A stretch of 24,391 bases of DNA from an uncultured Rhizobiaceae group bacterium. Its GTDB lineage: Bacteria; Pseudomonadota; Alphaproteobacteria; Rhizobiales; Rhizobiaceae. Made by a program: the position numbers and the translations under genes. The DNA lies in contig CALDZZ010000021.1 in assembly GCA_937944075.1 (NCBI GenBank), forward strand, positions 1 to 24,391. Direction: 5' to 3'. Shown here piece by piece: positions 6,417-14,547 of the stretch (position 1 is the first letter of the stretch; the number at the start of each line of letters is the position of its first letter). The notes beneath the pieces were generated by a model. The model searched no databases. It saw only the letters and a list, made by a program, of their open reading frames with translations, and was not told the origin of the DNA.

Positions 6417-8033
6417 ATGTCACCGATTGCCAAACCGCATGTTATTCCAGATTTAAGTGAGGTTAAAACAGCGCTTTTATCTGTCTCCGACAAAACCGGA
6501 ATCATTGACCTTGCAAGGGCGCTCTCTGACAAGGGCATCAAACTGCTTTCAACTGGTGGGACTTCAAAAGCGATCTCGCAGGCAGGCATTCCTGTTGAGG
6601 ATGTTTCCTCAGTTACAAATTTCCCTGAAATCATGGATGGCCGCGTCAAGACTTTGCATCCAAATGTTCATGGCGGCCTTTTGGCAGTACGTACGGACAA
6701 AGATCATCAAAAGGCAATGGCAGAACAGGGCATTGCCCCAATCGACATGGCAGTGATCAACCTGTACCCCTTTGAAGAAACAATCTCCAAGGGTGCCGAT
6801 TATGACACCAGTGTTGAAAACATTGATATTGGTGGGCCTGCGATGATCCGTGCAGCTGCCAAGAACCATGGCTTTGTCAACATCGTGACTGACCCGGCAG
6901 ATTACGCTGAAATTCTGGAACAGCTGGACACACATAAAAACCACACCTCACTTGAACTGCGCAAGCGCCTGGCCCACAAGGCCTTTGCAAGAACCGCAAC
7001 CTATGACACGGCAATTTCCAACTGGTTTGCAGAACAGGTTTCCAGTACCATGCCCTTGCATCGTAGTTTTGCAGGCACACTGGCCAGCGAAATGCGCTAC
7101 GGCGAAAACCCTCATCAGGCCGCGGGCTTTTATAAAACAGGTGACGTCCGCAAGGGCGTTGCAACCGCAACCCAATTGCAGGGTAAACAGCTATCATACA
7201 ACAACATCAATGATACCGATGCCGCCTTCGAACTGGTTTCCGAGTTCAATCCGGAAAACGGGCCAGCCGTGGCAATCATCAAACATGCAAATCCGTGTGG
7301 CGTTGCGCGTGGCGAAACACTGGGCGAGGCCTATACTAAGGCTCTTGCCTGTGATCCGGTCTCTGCCTTTGGTGGCATTATTGCCCTCAACCAGACACTT
7401 GACGCTGCTTCCGCCGAGCAAATTGTAGAGATTTTCACAGAGGTCATTATTGCGCCTGACGCTGATGAAGAAGCACGTAAAATAATCGCAGCCAAAAAGA
7501 ACCTTCGCCTGCTTGTTACCGGCGGTCTGCCTGACCCTTCGCAAAAGGGGCTTGCAGTCAAGTCCGTTGCAGGTGGCCTTTTGGTTCAGGATAGAGATTC
7601 ACGGGTCATTGATGACCTAGATTTGAAAGTGGTGACAAAAGTCCAACCAACCCAATCCCAGCTTGAAGACATGTGCTTTGCCTTTCAGGTTGCAAAGCAT
7701 GTCAAATCCAACGCGATTGTTTATGCACGTGATCTGGCAACTGTCGGCATTGGCGCAGGCCAGATGAGCCGATTGGATTCATCCCGGATCGCGGCCAGAA
7801 AAGCCGTCGATGCAATGGAAGCAGCCAATGGCTCGGAAGTATTGACAATAGGCAGTGCCGTTGCCTCAGATGCTTTCTTTCCGTTTCCAGACGGTCTGAT
7901 ATCAGCAATCGAAGCAGGTGCGACCTGTGCCATTCAACCAGGTGGTTCCATGCGTGACAATGAAGTCATCGCTGCCGCTGACCATGCCGGAATAGCAATG
8001 GTATTCACCGGCACAAGACATTTCAGGCACTAG
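6417..8033 (+). CDS. purH: PurH, AICAR transformylase/IMP cyclohydrolase
   Basis: This bifunctional enzyme catalyses the last two steps of purine synthesis: AICAR to FAICAR with 10-formyl-THF, then ring closure to IMP. The N-terminal cyclohydrolase domain (about 16-165) has the MGS fold with STGGTS (45-50), DGRVKTLHP (74-82) and DIGGPAMIRAAAKN (137-150). The C-terminal transformylase domain (about 220-538) has the catalytic KHANPCG (289-295, Lys289/His290) and a C-terminal QPGGSMRD (507-514). The 538-residue length is normal. The ribosome binding site is modest (GAAAG). Its stop TAG is shared in the palindrome CTAG with the stop of the convergent MFS gene, so the two 3' ends overlap by 4 nt. 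Confidence 0.97.
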   Translation: MSPIAKPHVIPDLSEVKTALLSVSDKTGIIDLARALSDKGIKLLSTGGTSKAISQAGIPVEDVSSVTNFPEIMDGRVKTLHPNVHGGLLAVRTDKDHQKAMAEQGIAPIDMAVINLYPFEETISKGADYDTSVENIDIGGPAMIRAAAKNHGFVNIVTDPADYAEILEQLDTHKNHTSLELRKRLAHKAFARTATYDTAISNWFAEQVSSTMPLHRSFAGTLASEMRYGENPHQAAGFYKTGDVRKGVATATQLQGKQLSYNNINDTDAAFELVSEFNPENGPAVAIIKHANPCGVARGETLGEAYTKALACDPVSAFGGIIALNQTLDAASAEQIVEIFTEVIIAPDADEEARKIIAAKKNLRLLVTGGLPDPSQKGLAVKSVAGGLLVQDRDSRVIDDLDLKVVTKVQPTQSQLEDMCFAFQVAKHVKSNAIVYARDLATVGIGAGQMSRLDSSRIAARKAVDAMEAANGSEVLTIGSAVASDAFFPFPDGLISAIEAGATCAIQPGGSMRDNEVIAAADHAGIAMVFTGTRHFRH

Positions 8034-9409
8034 GCGCCCTGGCCATTTCTTTGGTGTACTTTATTCAGCAGGATCAATCCGGCAATAAAGAGCACAACAA
8101 CCGGAATAACCCCAATACGCTGACTGCCGCTGATATCGGTAAAAATTGCGATCATGAGCGGCGCAAGAAAAGCGGTTGCTCGACCTGACATTGCATAAAG
8201 TCCAAAGGCTTCTGTCATACGCCCGGGTTCTGCCTGATCAGCCATAAGCGTGCGCGAGGCAGCCTGCAACGCGCCACCGGCAGCCCCAATAAAGCCGCCA
8301 CAGATATAAAAGATTATCGTCGGAACAGATGACCCTTCAGCCAGTCGAATAAAGAACGCATGGTTGATATCGGTAGTTATGATAACGAGGCTTGAAATAG
8401 AGAGTATAATAATGCTGGTTCGAACAACGAATTTTGGACCAAAACGATCATCCATTCTGCCGCCAAGATAAGCACCAATAACACCGGTAATATTTGCCAA
8501 TATTCCAAAGATACCCACTTGCACGATGGACCATTCCAGAACACCTACCGCATAAATACCTCCAAATGCGTACAATCCGTTAAGCGCATCGCGGTAAAGC
8601 ATGGAAGAACCAAGGTAGGCAAAAAGCGATGGGTTTTGAGGTAACTTCTTGATGGTTTTCACAAGATTTTTTATACCTTCAACAGCAGCACCTGCGACTT
8701 TCTTTTTGCGCTTGATGTCTGGCGTAAACATAAACAGCGGCAAGACAAAGACTAGATACCAAATAGCTGTAAGCGGCCCTGTAGCACGCTCCCCTTCTTT
8801 CATGGTTGCATCAATTCCAAACAAGGGTTCGATACCAAGAAGCGTCAGCCCCTTCTCATTGCTTGCCATTGTTAGCAAAACAATAATCAGTGTGAAAAGG
8901 CCCGCAGTATAACCCAGTGACCAGGCATTGCCTGAAAGCCTTCCCAGTTTTTCTCGTGGAACAAGAGTTGGCATCATGGCATTGTTGAACACCGCAGCAA
9001 ATTCAAACCCAACCATGAGAATTATTAATGCCAGCAAGGCGATAAAAACTGACGAGTTCCCTTCACTGTGAGGCGCGCCCCACCACAACATGAATGCACC
9101 GATAAAGCCCAAAACGGAAAAAGCCATAATCCAGGGTTTTCGTGGCCCTGTTGAATCTGCAATAGAACCCAGAATTGGCGACATGATTGCGATAATGGCA
9201 CCCGCAATAGCGGTTCCATAACCCCATTGGCTCTGGCCGGAAACCGGATCGCTGGCGATGAACGAGGCAAAATAAGGCGCAAAGATGAAAGTGATAATCA
9301 ATGTGTGATACGGTTGTGCAGCGAAATCAAAAAGCATCCACCCCCAAATGCCTCTTTTATCTGCATCCACACGCTCATCACCCGCTTCAGAGCTTAAGTG
9401 CTTGTCCAT
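8030..9409 (-). CDS. MFS transporter, Atg22/UMF1-like
   Basis: A polytopic inner-membrane protein of the major facilitator superfamily with about 12 hydrophobic helices. The opening RGIWGWMLFDFAAQPYHTL (19-37 from my start) is typical of the UMF1/Atg22-like group common in Alphaproteobacteria. An MFS motif-A-like loop, GSIADSTGPRKPW (81-93), follows helix 2, and GGRMDDRFGPKFVVR marks the equivalent loop in the second half. Yeast Atg22 exports amino acids from the vacuole; the bacterial substrate is unknown. I start at the ATG ending at 9409 because GTGGGGA lies 5 nt before it. An ATG six codons upstream (9427) is also in frame but lacks a ribosome binding site. It converges on purH and diverges from the small gene at 9501. 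Confidence 0.88.
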   Translation of the reverse strand: MDKHLSSEAGDERVDADKRGIWGWMLFDFAAQPYHTLIITFIFAPYFASFIASDPVSGQSQWGYGTAIAGAIIAIMSPILGSIADSTGPRKPWIMAFSVLGFIGAFMLWWGAPHSEGNSSVFIALLALIILMVGFEFAAVFNNAMMPTLVPREKLGRLSGNAWSLGYTAGLFTLIIVLLTMASNEKGLTLLGIEPLFGIDATMKEGERATGPLTAIWYLVFVLPLFMFTPDIKRKKKVAGAAVEGIKNLVKTIKKLPQNPSLFAYLGSSMLYRDALNGLYAFGGIYAVGVLEWSIVQVGIFGILANITGVIGAYLGGRMDDRFGPKFVVRTSIIILSISSLVIITTDINHAFFIRLAEGSSVPTIIFYICGGFIGAAGGALQAASRTLMADQAEPGRMTEAFGLYAMSGRATAFLAPLMIAIFTDISGSQRIGVIPVVVLFIAGLILLNKVHQRNGQGA

Positions 9410-9500
9410 TGAAGTCCCCACTGACATGCCAATTTTTCATTGAGTATTGCAGTCTTGCCCGGACTTTGCCAGTCTGAAAATAACATGAAAGAAAAGACCC

Positions 9501-9761
9501 ATGACCAAAAAGCCCAATATTGAAGACAATGAAGCCGAATCGAAACGCATTCTTGAGCGTGTGGCACAAGAATCAGAAACCGTCGGCACCTCTTCTACCA
9601 AACGGGTAGCCGAGCGCGTGAAAGGGCACCTGAGCGCGGATGATATCAATCAAAATGAATGGGCAGAACTTTGGGGAACCCGCATCGGGCGAACTTTGGG
9701 AGCGCTCTTTGTTGTATTTCTGATCATCTATCTTGTCCGAACCTATGTTCTTCACGTGTGA
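9501..9761 (+). CDS. Conserved small membrane-anchored protein, unknown function
   Basis: This 86-residue protein has a charged, soluble N-terminal part (1-62) and one hydrophobic helix at the C-terminus (about 65-80, ending YVLHV). It resembles a tail-anchored or single-pass inner-membrane protein. The stretch KGHLSADDINQNEWAELWG (41-59), followed by TRIGR, looks family-conserved in Alphaproteobacteria, but I know no function for it. The ribosome binding site is weak (AAAGAAAAG). Its TGA overlaps the start of the pyridoxal kinase gene by one base (TGATG), so the two are likely co-translated. This may be the first gene of a three-gene operon. Confidence 0.7.
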   Translation: MTKKPNIEDNEAESKRILERVAQESETVGTSSTKRVAERVKGHLSADDINQNEWAELWGTRIGRTLGALFVVFLIIYLVRTYVLHV

Positions 9762-10615
9762 TGATGCAACCCAATCCCAAAAAGGCGGTTCTTGTCATCT
9801 CTTCCCATGTAGCGCGTGGCTCCGTTGGAAATCGCGCAGCTGTATTTGCCCTTGAAACCCTTGGCTTTCCGGTTTGGGCAATTCCGACCATAACCCTGCC
9901 ATGGCACCCCGGGCATGGGCCTGCAACGCGCATTGTTGCTGCTGAGGAGACCTTCACCAGTTTTCTCAATGACATTGCAAAGGCCCCATGGATTGCTGAA
10001 GTCGGCGCAGTGCTTACAGGGTATATGGCAAACCCTGAACAGGCTAAATCAGTGGCAGGCCTAGTAAAAACCATCAAAAAAAACAATCCCGACTGCATCT
10101 ATGTTTGCGACCCGGTAATCGGGGACCTTGGCGGGCTTTATGTTCCCCAGGAAACCGCAAATGCCATTCGCAATGAACTTCTTCCGATTTGTGATATGGC
10201 GACCCCGAACCGATATGAGCTTGGCTGGTTGTTAAAGACGGAAACACCATCAACCCTTGTAGAAACACTTCGACTTTTAAAAAAGCTGGGTCCAAAACAG
10301 GTATTGGTAACCTCATGTCCAATGGAAAACGTTCATGAAACTGGAAATCTCTACCGTGACGACCATGAACAGTTTATTGCAAGACACGAAAAATTTGAAA
10401 ACCCACCCAATGGGCCAGGAGATTTGACCGCTGCAATTTTTCTGGGGCACATTCTTGCAGGAATGAGCCCTGAGGAAAACCTTCGCATCACAACGTCGTC
10501 TGTATTCGAAATTCTGGCAAATGCCACTGCAAACGGTTCGGATGAACTGACACTTGAAAGTGACGCACAAAGCATCGTTAGACCCAAAACCCAAATAAGT
10601 CTAAGCTGTCTTTAG
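9761..10615 (+). CDS. pdxY: Pyridoxal kinase, PdxY/PdxK-like
   Basis: This ATP-dependent kinase of the ribokinase superfamily phosphorylates pyridoxal in the vitamin B6 salvage pathway. Visible features are the N-terminal substrate region ISSHVARGSVGNRAAVFALE (13-32), CDPVIGD (116-122), TPNRYEL (148-154) and the catalytic NGPGD (217-221, Asp221 as base). The 284-residue length is normal. I chose the ATG at 9761, which overlaps the upstream stop as TGATG. A longer in-frame reading from 9659 would run through the upstream gene and add a tail that does not belong to the family. An adjacent ATG at 9764 is an equally possible start. The next gene begins 21 nt after its stop. Confidence 0.9.
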   Translation: MMQPNPKKAVLVISSHVARGSVGNRAAVFALETLGFPVWAIPTITLPWHPGHGPATRIVAAEETFTSFLNDIAKAPWIAEVGAVLTGYMANPEQAKSVAGLVKTIKKNNPDCIYVCDPVIGDLGGLYVPQETANAIRNELLPICDMATPNRYELGWLLKTETPSTLVETLRLLKKLGPKQVLVTSCPMENVHETGNLYRDDHEQFIARHEKFENPPNGPGDLTAAIFLGHILAGMSPEENLRITTSSVFEILANATANGSDELTLESDAQSIVRPKTQISLSCL

Positions 10616-10636
10616 GCAAAGCTATCCGAGAGCACC

Positions 10637-12313
10637 ATGGCAAAATCCTCAAAAGAGAAGTCCCACACACCAAAAATTGCGCCTTTAGAACTCAAGGGAA
10701 GCAGGCTTGAAGACTTTCTTCCACTCCTGCCAGCCGAGGAACAACTAAAATCATATGCCGCAAATGGCGAGATTTGCATTGTTGGTGATTACAACAATGA
10801 ACGCCCGAACAAGCCGACCAACCTGAACACAATCCGGGGCGGGTTCTTGCGCTATATGGTGCTGGGTGGTTGTGAACAATCACCTATACACGCACGCGGT
10901 ATCGGCCTTTTGGGGGCTTGTATCCAATGTGAAGATTTTCTGGATTTCGAAGCCATAGAAATTTGTAAGGATCTGAAACTGCATCAGTGCCTAATTGATG
11001 GTAACATCGTTCTTTCCGGTGCCAGAACACAGAATATTTCATTCAGCGCTTCCAGGTGCAAGGCACTTCTTGCAGAACGCTGCACGATTTCCGGCAACCT
11101 TGTACTCGACCAGGGTTTTACTGCAGAAGAAACAATTCGATTGAGTGCAAGCAATATTGAAGGAAACATGTTGTGCGAGAATGCGCACCTCACAGACAAA
11201 AACAACTCGCTTATCGCAAATCGGGCAAAGATCACAGGGGATGTTGACCTTGAAAACATCATCGCAAAAGGCACCATCGCACTAACAGGAACAGAAATTA
11301 GCGGCGATATAACCCCTCAAGGTGCCATTCTTGAAGGAACACCTGCCTTACAACTTAGAAATTCAAGAATTGGAGGCACGCTTGTCTGGCGCTCGTTAAG
11401 GCACGTGAATGGTGAAGTCGATTTCTCTGGCGCTTCCTGCAAAACCATCAATACGGATGGTGACAACTGGATGCGTAAACGCGAAGGCTATTATGACAAA
11501 TTCAGCAAGGATGACGAACAAAAAGAGCACGCAGAAGAGATAAAAAAACCAGACTATGTCACCAAGCTTGATAACTTTACTTATGAAGGCTTTTCAAATC
11601 TGCCGGACAATTGCAAGGCTGAATTCTGGATAGAGTTTTTAAGCCAGCAACCGGAAGACCACCTGTTGAAAAACTTCAAGCCACGCCCATGGGAACAATT
11701 GGCGGGTGTTCTGGACTCCATGGGGTATCAGGAAGAGGCACTTGAAGTACGCATTGAAAAGCAAAAACTCCAAACCGGCTTCATGGCCTCACACGAACCC
11801 GCGGCCAGTGACTGGTTCAACCTTTGGCATTGGGGACAGATATTCTTCAGAAAGTTTTTATGGGGACCACTGGTTGGTTATGGTTACAAACCCGGCAATG
11901 CCCTGGTCTATCTGTTTGGAATTGTTTTAATCGGAACTGCGATTTATCATCAGGCTGCAAAGCGTGGCATCATGACCCCAACGCATCCACTGGTCTTCAA
12001 GGAGGCACGCTCTGGCGGATCGATGCCTTCATGGTGCGCGGAAAACTGGGTCTATTTTCCTGATGAGAGTTGCGTTTCTGCAATGCCTTCCGAATATTCA
12101 GAGTTTCAGGCCTTTATATATGCAGCCGACATTGCGCTTCCCGTTGTCAACTTGCGGATGCAGGATGACTGGGCACCACGCGTGGTCCACACAGACGGAA
12201 CCCGAGACAGCTTTGGCTGGTGGGTCAGAATTTATGAATGGTTCCTGATCGCTGCAGGCTGGATATTATCGCTTCTGTTTGTCTCAGCAGTGGGTTCAAG
12301 CATACGCAAATAA
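10637..12313 (+). CDS. Membrane protein with beta-solenoid-like N-terminal domain, unknown function
   Basis: The 558-residue protein has three parts. Residues 85-270 carry irregular repeats of about 20 residues such as ISGNLVLDQG, ITGDVDLENI and IGGTLVWRSL, which suggest a right-handed beta-helix like bactofilins or pentapeptide-repeat proteins. Residues 275-400 are a charged linker containing DSMGYQEEALEVRIEKQ, a helical-repeat-like motif. The C-terminal part has membrane helices at about 421-438 and 533-552. Between them is a conserved-looking amphipathic segment (FIYAADIALPVVNLRMQDDW, 493-512). Similar proteins are annotated only as membrane proteins, sometimes as 'membrane-associated oxidoreductase' without evidence. 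GAGAGC precedes the ATG. It follows the pyridoxal kinase gene closely, but a role in B6 metabolism is not shown. Confidence 0.8.
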   Translation: MAKSSKEKSHTPKIAPLELKGSRLEDFLPLLPAEEQLKSYAANGEICIVGDYNNERPNKPTNLNTIRGGFLRYMVLGGCEQSPIHARGIGLLGACIQCEDFLDFEAIEICKDLKLHQCLIDGNIVLSGARTQNISFSASRCKALLAERCTISGNLVLDQGFTAEETIRLSASNIEGNMLCENAHLTDKNNSLIANRAKITGDVDLENIIAKGTIALTGTEISGDITPQGAILEGTPALQLRNSRIGGTLVWRSLRHVNGEVDFSGASCKTINTDGDNWMRKREGYYDKFSKDDEQKEHAEEIKKPDYVTKLDNFTYEGFSNLPDNCKAEFWIEFLSQQPEDHLLKNFKPRPWEQLAGVLDSMGYQEEALEVRIEKQKLQTGFMASHEPAASDWFNLWHWGQIFFRKFLWGPLVGYGYKPGNALVYLFGIVLIGTAIYHQAAKRGIMTPTHPLVFKEARSGGSMPSWCAENWVYFPDESCVSAMPSEYSEFQAFIYAADIALPVVNLRMQDDWAPRVVHTDGTRDSFGWWVRIYEWFLIAAGWILSLLFVSAVGSSIRK

Positions 12314-12314
12314 C

Positions 12315-12743
12315 TCAAATCCAGACCGGCTCACCTTCAAAACCAACCACATCACGCTTGCCCTTGCGCCACTCATTAGCGTCATAAAAATCAAAGGCGA
12401 GCGAGATTGTATTAATTGCCAGAACAAACAGAAGATAATTTTTCTCAAACGTGGTCATCTCAGGGTTTTTGATCCAAAGGACGCCCAATACAATGTGAAG
12501 CGGTATCCAGAAAATCAGATGAGGAACCGCAAGTACCTTGGACATGCCCCCATTCATATAGAGAAAAAACAAGTTGGGGAGTATCCCGCCAATCCCCAAT
12601 ACGGCAACCCAAAAGCCGGTATCATACTCAAGGAACAGAAGACCGGAAAAATTTGCCGGTACCAGAATAAAAAACACCCAGATAAAAACCCACTTTGGCA
12701 GGGCAAAGCAGGATTTTATTATTCTGGAAAGGCGCTCAATCAT
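12315..12743 (-). CDS. Four-helix integral membrane protein, unknown function
   Basis: This 142-residue protein has four predicted membrane helices at about 17-37, 44-63, 71-91 and 102-119. A charged C-terminal tail (FYDANEWRKGKRDV) probably lies in the cytoplasm. I do not recognise a family. The ATG immediately follows the stop codon of the adenosine-kinase-like gene (TAGATG on the minus strand), so the two are co-transcribed and probably translationally coupled. Its stop lies one base from the stop of the convergent gene ending at 12313, leaving no room for a terminator between them. Confidence 0.75.
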   Translation of the reverse strand: MIERLSRIIKSCFALPKWVFIWVFFILVPANFSGLLFLEYDTGFWVAVLGIGGILPNLFFLYMNGGMSKVLAVPHLIFWIPLHIVLGVLWIKNPEMTTFEKNYLLFVLAINTISLAFDFYDANEWRKGKRDVVGFEGEPVWI

Positions 12744-13739
12744 CTACAGGCCTGACTGCTCTGCCAACTCCTTGAGTGAAACCTGTGGACGTGGCCCAAT
12801 GTGCTGAATAACCTCTGCAGCTGCAATGCCACCAAGAATTGCGCATTCACCAAGCTCCCGACCATTCGTCAGACCAAACAGAAAGCCTGCTGCGTAAAGA
12901 TCGCCAGCCCCAGTCGTGTCTACCAGTTCATCGATCGGCTGGGAATCAATCTGACCGGTCTTTTCACGGGTTACAATCATGGAACCTTCCGCACCCATCG
13001 TAATGGCAGAAAGATTGCAATCCTCACGAATGGCATTGATACCAGTATGCAAATCCGACGTCTGGTACAATGACTTTAATTCACCATCATTTGCAAAACA
13101 GATATCAACAGTTCCAGAACGCATGAGTTCAAGAAATTCGTCACGGTATCGATCCACACAAAACGCATCAGACAACGTCATGGCAACAAGCCGGTCATTT
13201 TCATGTGCAATGCGGGCTGCCTTACGGATGGCATCCTTGGCTTCTGCCGGATCCCACAAATACCCTTCGAAATATGTAATCTTGGACTGTGCTATCTTTT
13301 CAGCATCAAGGTCCTTTGCAGACAGTTTTCCACAAGCCCCAAGATAGGTGTTCATGGAACGCTCACCATCTGGCGTTACCAAAATCATTGATCGAGCTGT
13401 CATTTCTCCATGATCAAGCGAAGGCGTATCATAGTCCACTCCAATCGCTGTAATATCATGGCGGAAAACCTTGCCCAGATGGTCATCTGCAACCTTGCCA
13501 ATATAGGCAACCTTGCCACCGAAACTGGCAATGCCTGCTGCAGTATTTCCTGCACTGCCACCGGAGGTTTCTATGGCTGGCCCCATGTCTGAATAGAGTT
13601 GCTCTGCACGCGCCATGTCAATCAGGGTCATTCCACCCTTGGCAATATCCTGCTCTGCAAGAAAAGCGTCATCGCATTTGGCAATAATATCGACAATCGC
13701 ATTACCAATTGCCATTACATCGTATTTTGTTTCACTCAT
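12744..13739 (-). CDS. Adenosine kinase-like PfkB-family sugar kinase
   Basis: A 331-residue ribokinase/PfkB-family kinase whose closest known group is the alphaproteobacterial 'adenosine kinase', which makes AMP from adenosine and ATP. Early motifs are the nucleoside-binding GNAIVDI (12-18) and GGSAGNTAAG (60-69). The catalytic signature DTTGAGD (274-280) gives Asp280 as the base. I start at the ATG at 13739 because GGAGAG sits 5 nt upstream; an in-frame codon at 13757 would add six residues before this ribosome binding site. Substrate choice between adenosine and related sugars cannot be settled from motifs alone. It is followed without a gap by a small membrane protein gene. A 109-nt region separates it from the divergent EI24-like gene. 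Confidence 0.88.
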   Translation of the reverse strand: MSETKYDVMAIGNAIVDIIAKCDDAFLAEQDIAKGGMTLIDMARAEQLYSDMGPAIETSGGSAGNTAAGIASFGGKVAYIGKVADDHLGKVFRHDITAIGVDYDTPSLDHGEMTARSMILVTPDGERSMNTYLGACGKLSAKDLDAEKIAQSKITYFEGYLWDPAEAKDAIRKAARIAHENDRLVAMTLSDAFCVDRYRDEFLELMRSGTVDICFANDGELKSLYQTSDLHTGINAIREDCNLSAITMGAEGSMIVTREKTGQIDSQPIDELVDTTGAGDLYAAGFLFGLTNGRELGECAILGGIAAAEVIQHIGPRPQVSLKELAEQSGL

Positions 13740-13848
13740 CAAAACTCTCCGTATCAATTGACAAAAGCCTTAACCGCAAGCGTAAGCAATTAAAAGACCA
13801 AGCGACAATTTTCTTGCAAACCCTGCATTCGATGCCTATCTGCAAATC

Positions 13849-14547
13849 ATGATCTATGAAGCTGCCCTGCGTTCCGCAAATGAAATCATGAAGCCCCGTT
13901 TCCGCTCTGTTGTTTGGAAATCGCTTGGGCTTACTCTCCTGCTGTTTTTCGGAATGTGGCTTGGCCTGCAAATGCTTGCAACCAATTATTTGTTTCCATT
14001 CCTTGAAGGTTGGACCTGGGTTACCACACTCATTGCATGGTTTTTGGGCGTCGGCGTGATTTTTGGAGCAGGCTTTTTGCTGGCACCAACGTCAGCCATT
14101 TTTGCAGGACTTTTCCTCGATGAAGTTGCCGAACACATTGAAGAAACCCATTATCCGAATCATAAAAAAGGAACTGCCCTGCCGTTGGGGGATTCAGTTA
14201 CCATGGCAATCAAGTTTGCGCTTTTGGTTGTTGGTGTAAACCTGGTCGCACTCATGTTATTTCTGTTTGCTGGGCTTGGTGTGATCGTGTTTTTTGTTGC
14301 CAATGGCTATCTGCTTGGTCGCGAATATTTTCAGTTTGCTGCCATGCGCTACAAGTCTGAGAAGGAAGCACATGAACTGCGCCGCAAGCACTGGGGGACT
14401 GTGTTTATGGGGGGAATGGTAGTGGCAGGATTGATGGCTATTCCCTTTCTCAACATTCTGACCCCTGTTTTTGCGGCTGGCATGATGGTGCATTTGCACA
14501 AGTCGATTGCAGGTGATGAAACCATGTCGCTTCAATTCGGAAGATAA
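13849..14547 (+). CDS. EI24/CysZ-like membrane protein
   Basis: This 232-residue integral membrane protein has hydrophobic segments at about 26-46, 56-90 (probably two helices), 118-150 (two helices) and 183-215. The N-terminus (IMKPRFRSVVWKSLGLT, 13-29) and NGYLLGREYFQF (152-163) fit the EI24 domain family, which also contains CysZ. CysZ mediates sulfate uptake, but many alphaproteobacterial members are uncharacterised, so sulfate transport is only a possibility. No Shine-Dalgarno is obvious before this ATG; it is preferred because the family begins at this point. Its 3' end overlaps the convergent glycosylase gene by 16 nt. Confidence 0.78.
   Translation: MIYEAALRSANEIMKPRFRSVVWKSLGLTLLLFFGMWLGLQMLATNYLFPFLEGWTWVTTLIAWFLGVGVIFGAGFLLAPTSAIFAGLFLDEVAEHIEETHYPNHKKGTALPLGDSVTMAIKFALLVVGVNLVALMLFLFAGLGVIVFFVANGYLLGREYFQFAAMRYKSEKEAHELRRKHWGTVFMGGMVVAGLMAIPFLNILTPVFAAGMMVHLHKSIAGDETMSLQFGR

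Noticed and set aside
9659..9760. N-terminal extension of the pyridoxal kinase
   Set aside because: It would overlap most of the 86-residue gene's second half and does not match the family; the ATG at 9761 gives the usual length.
12279..12755. 158-codon plus-strand frame over the small membrane protein gene
   Set aside because: The minus-strand reading gives four clean membrane helices and abuts the upstream kinase gene; the plus reading is Lys/Asn-rich without structure.
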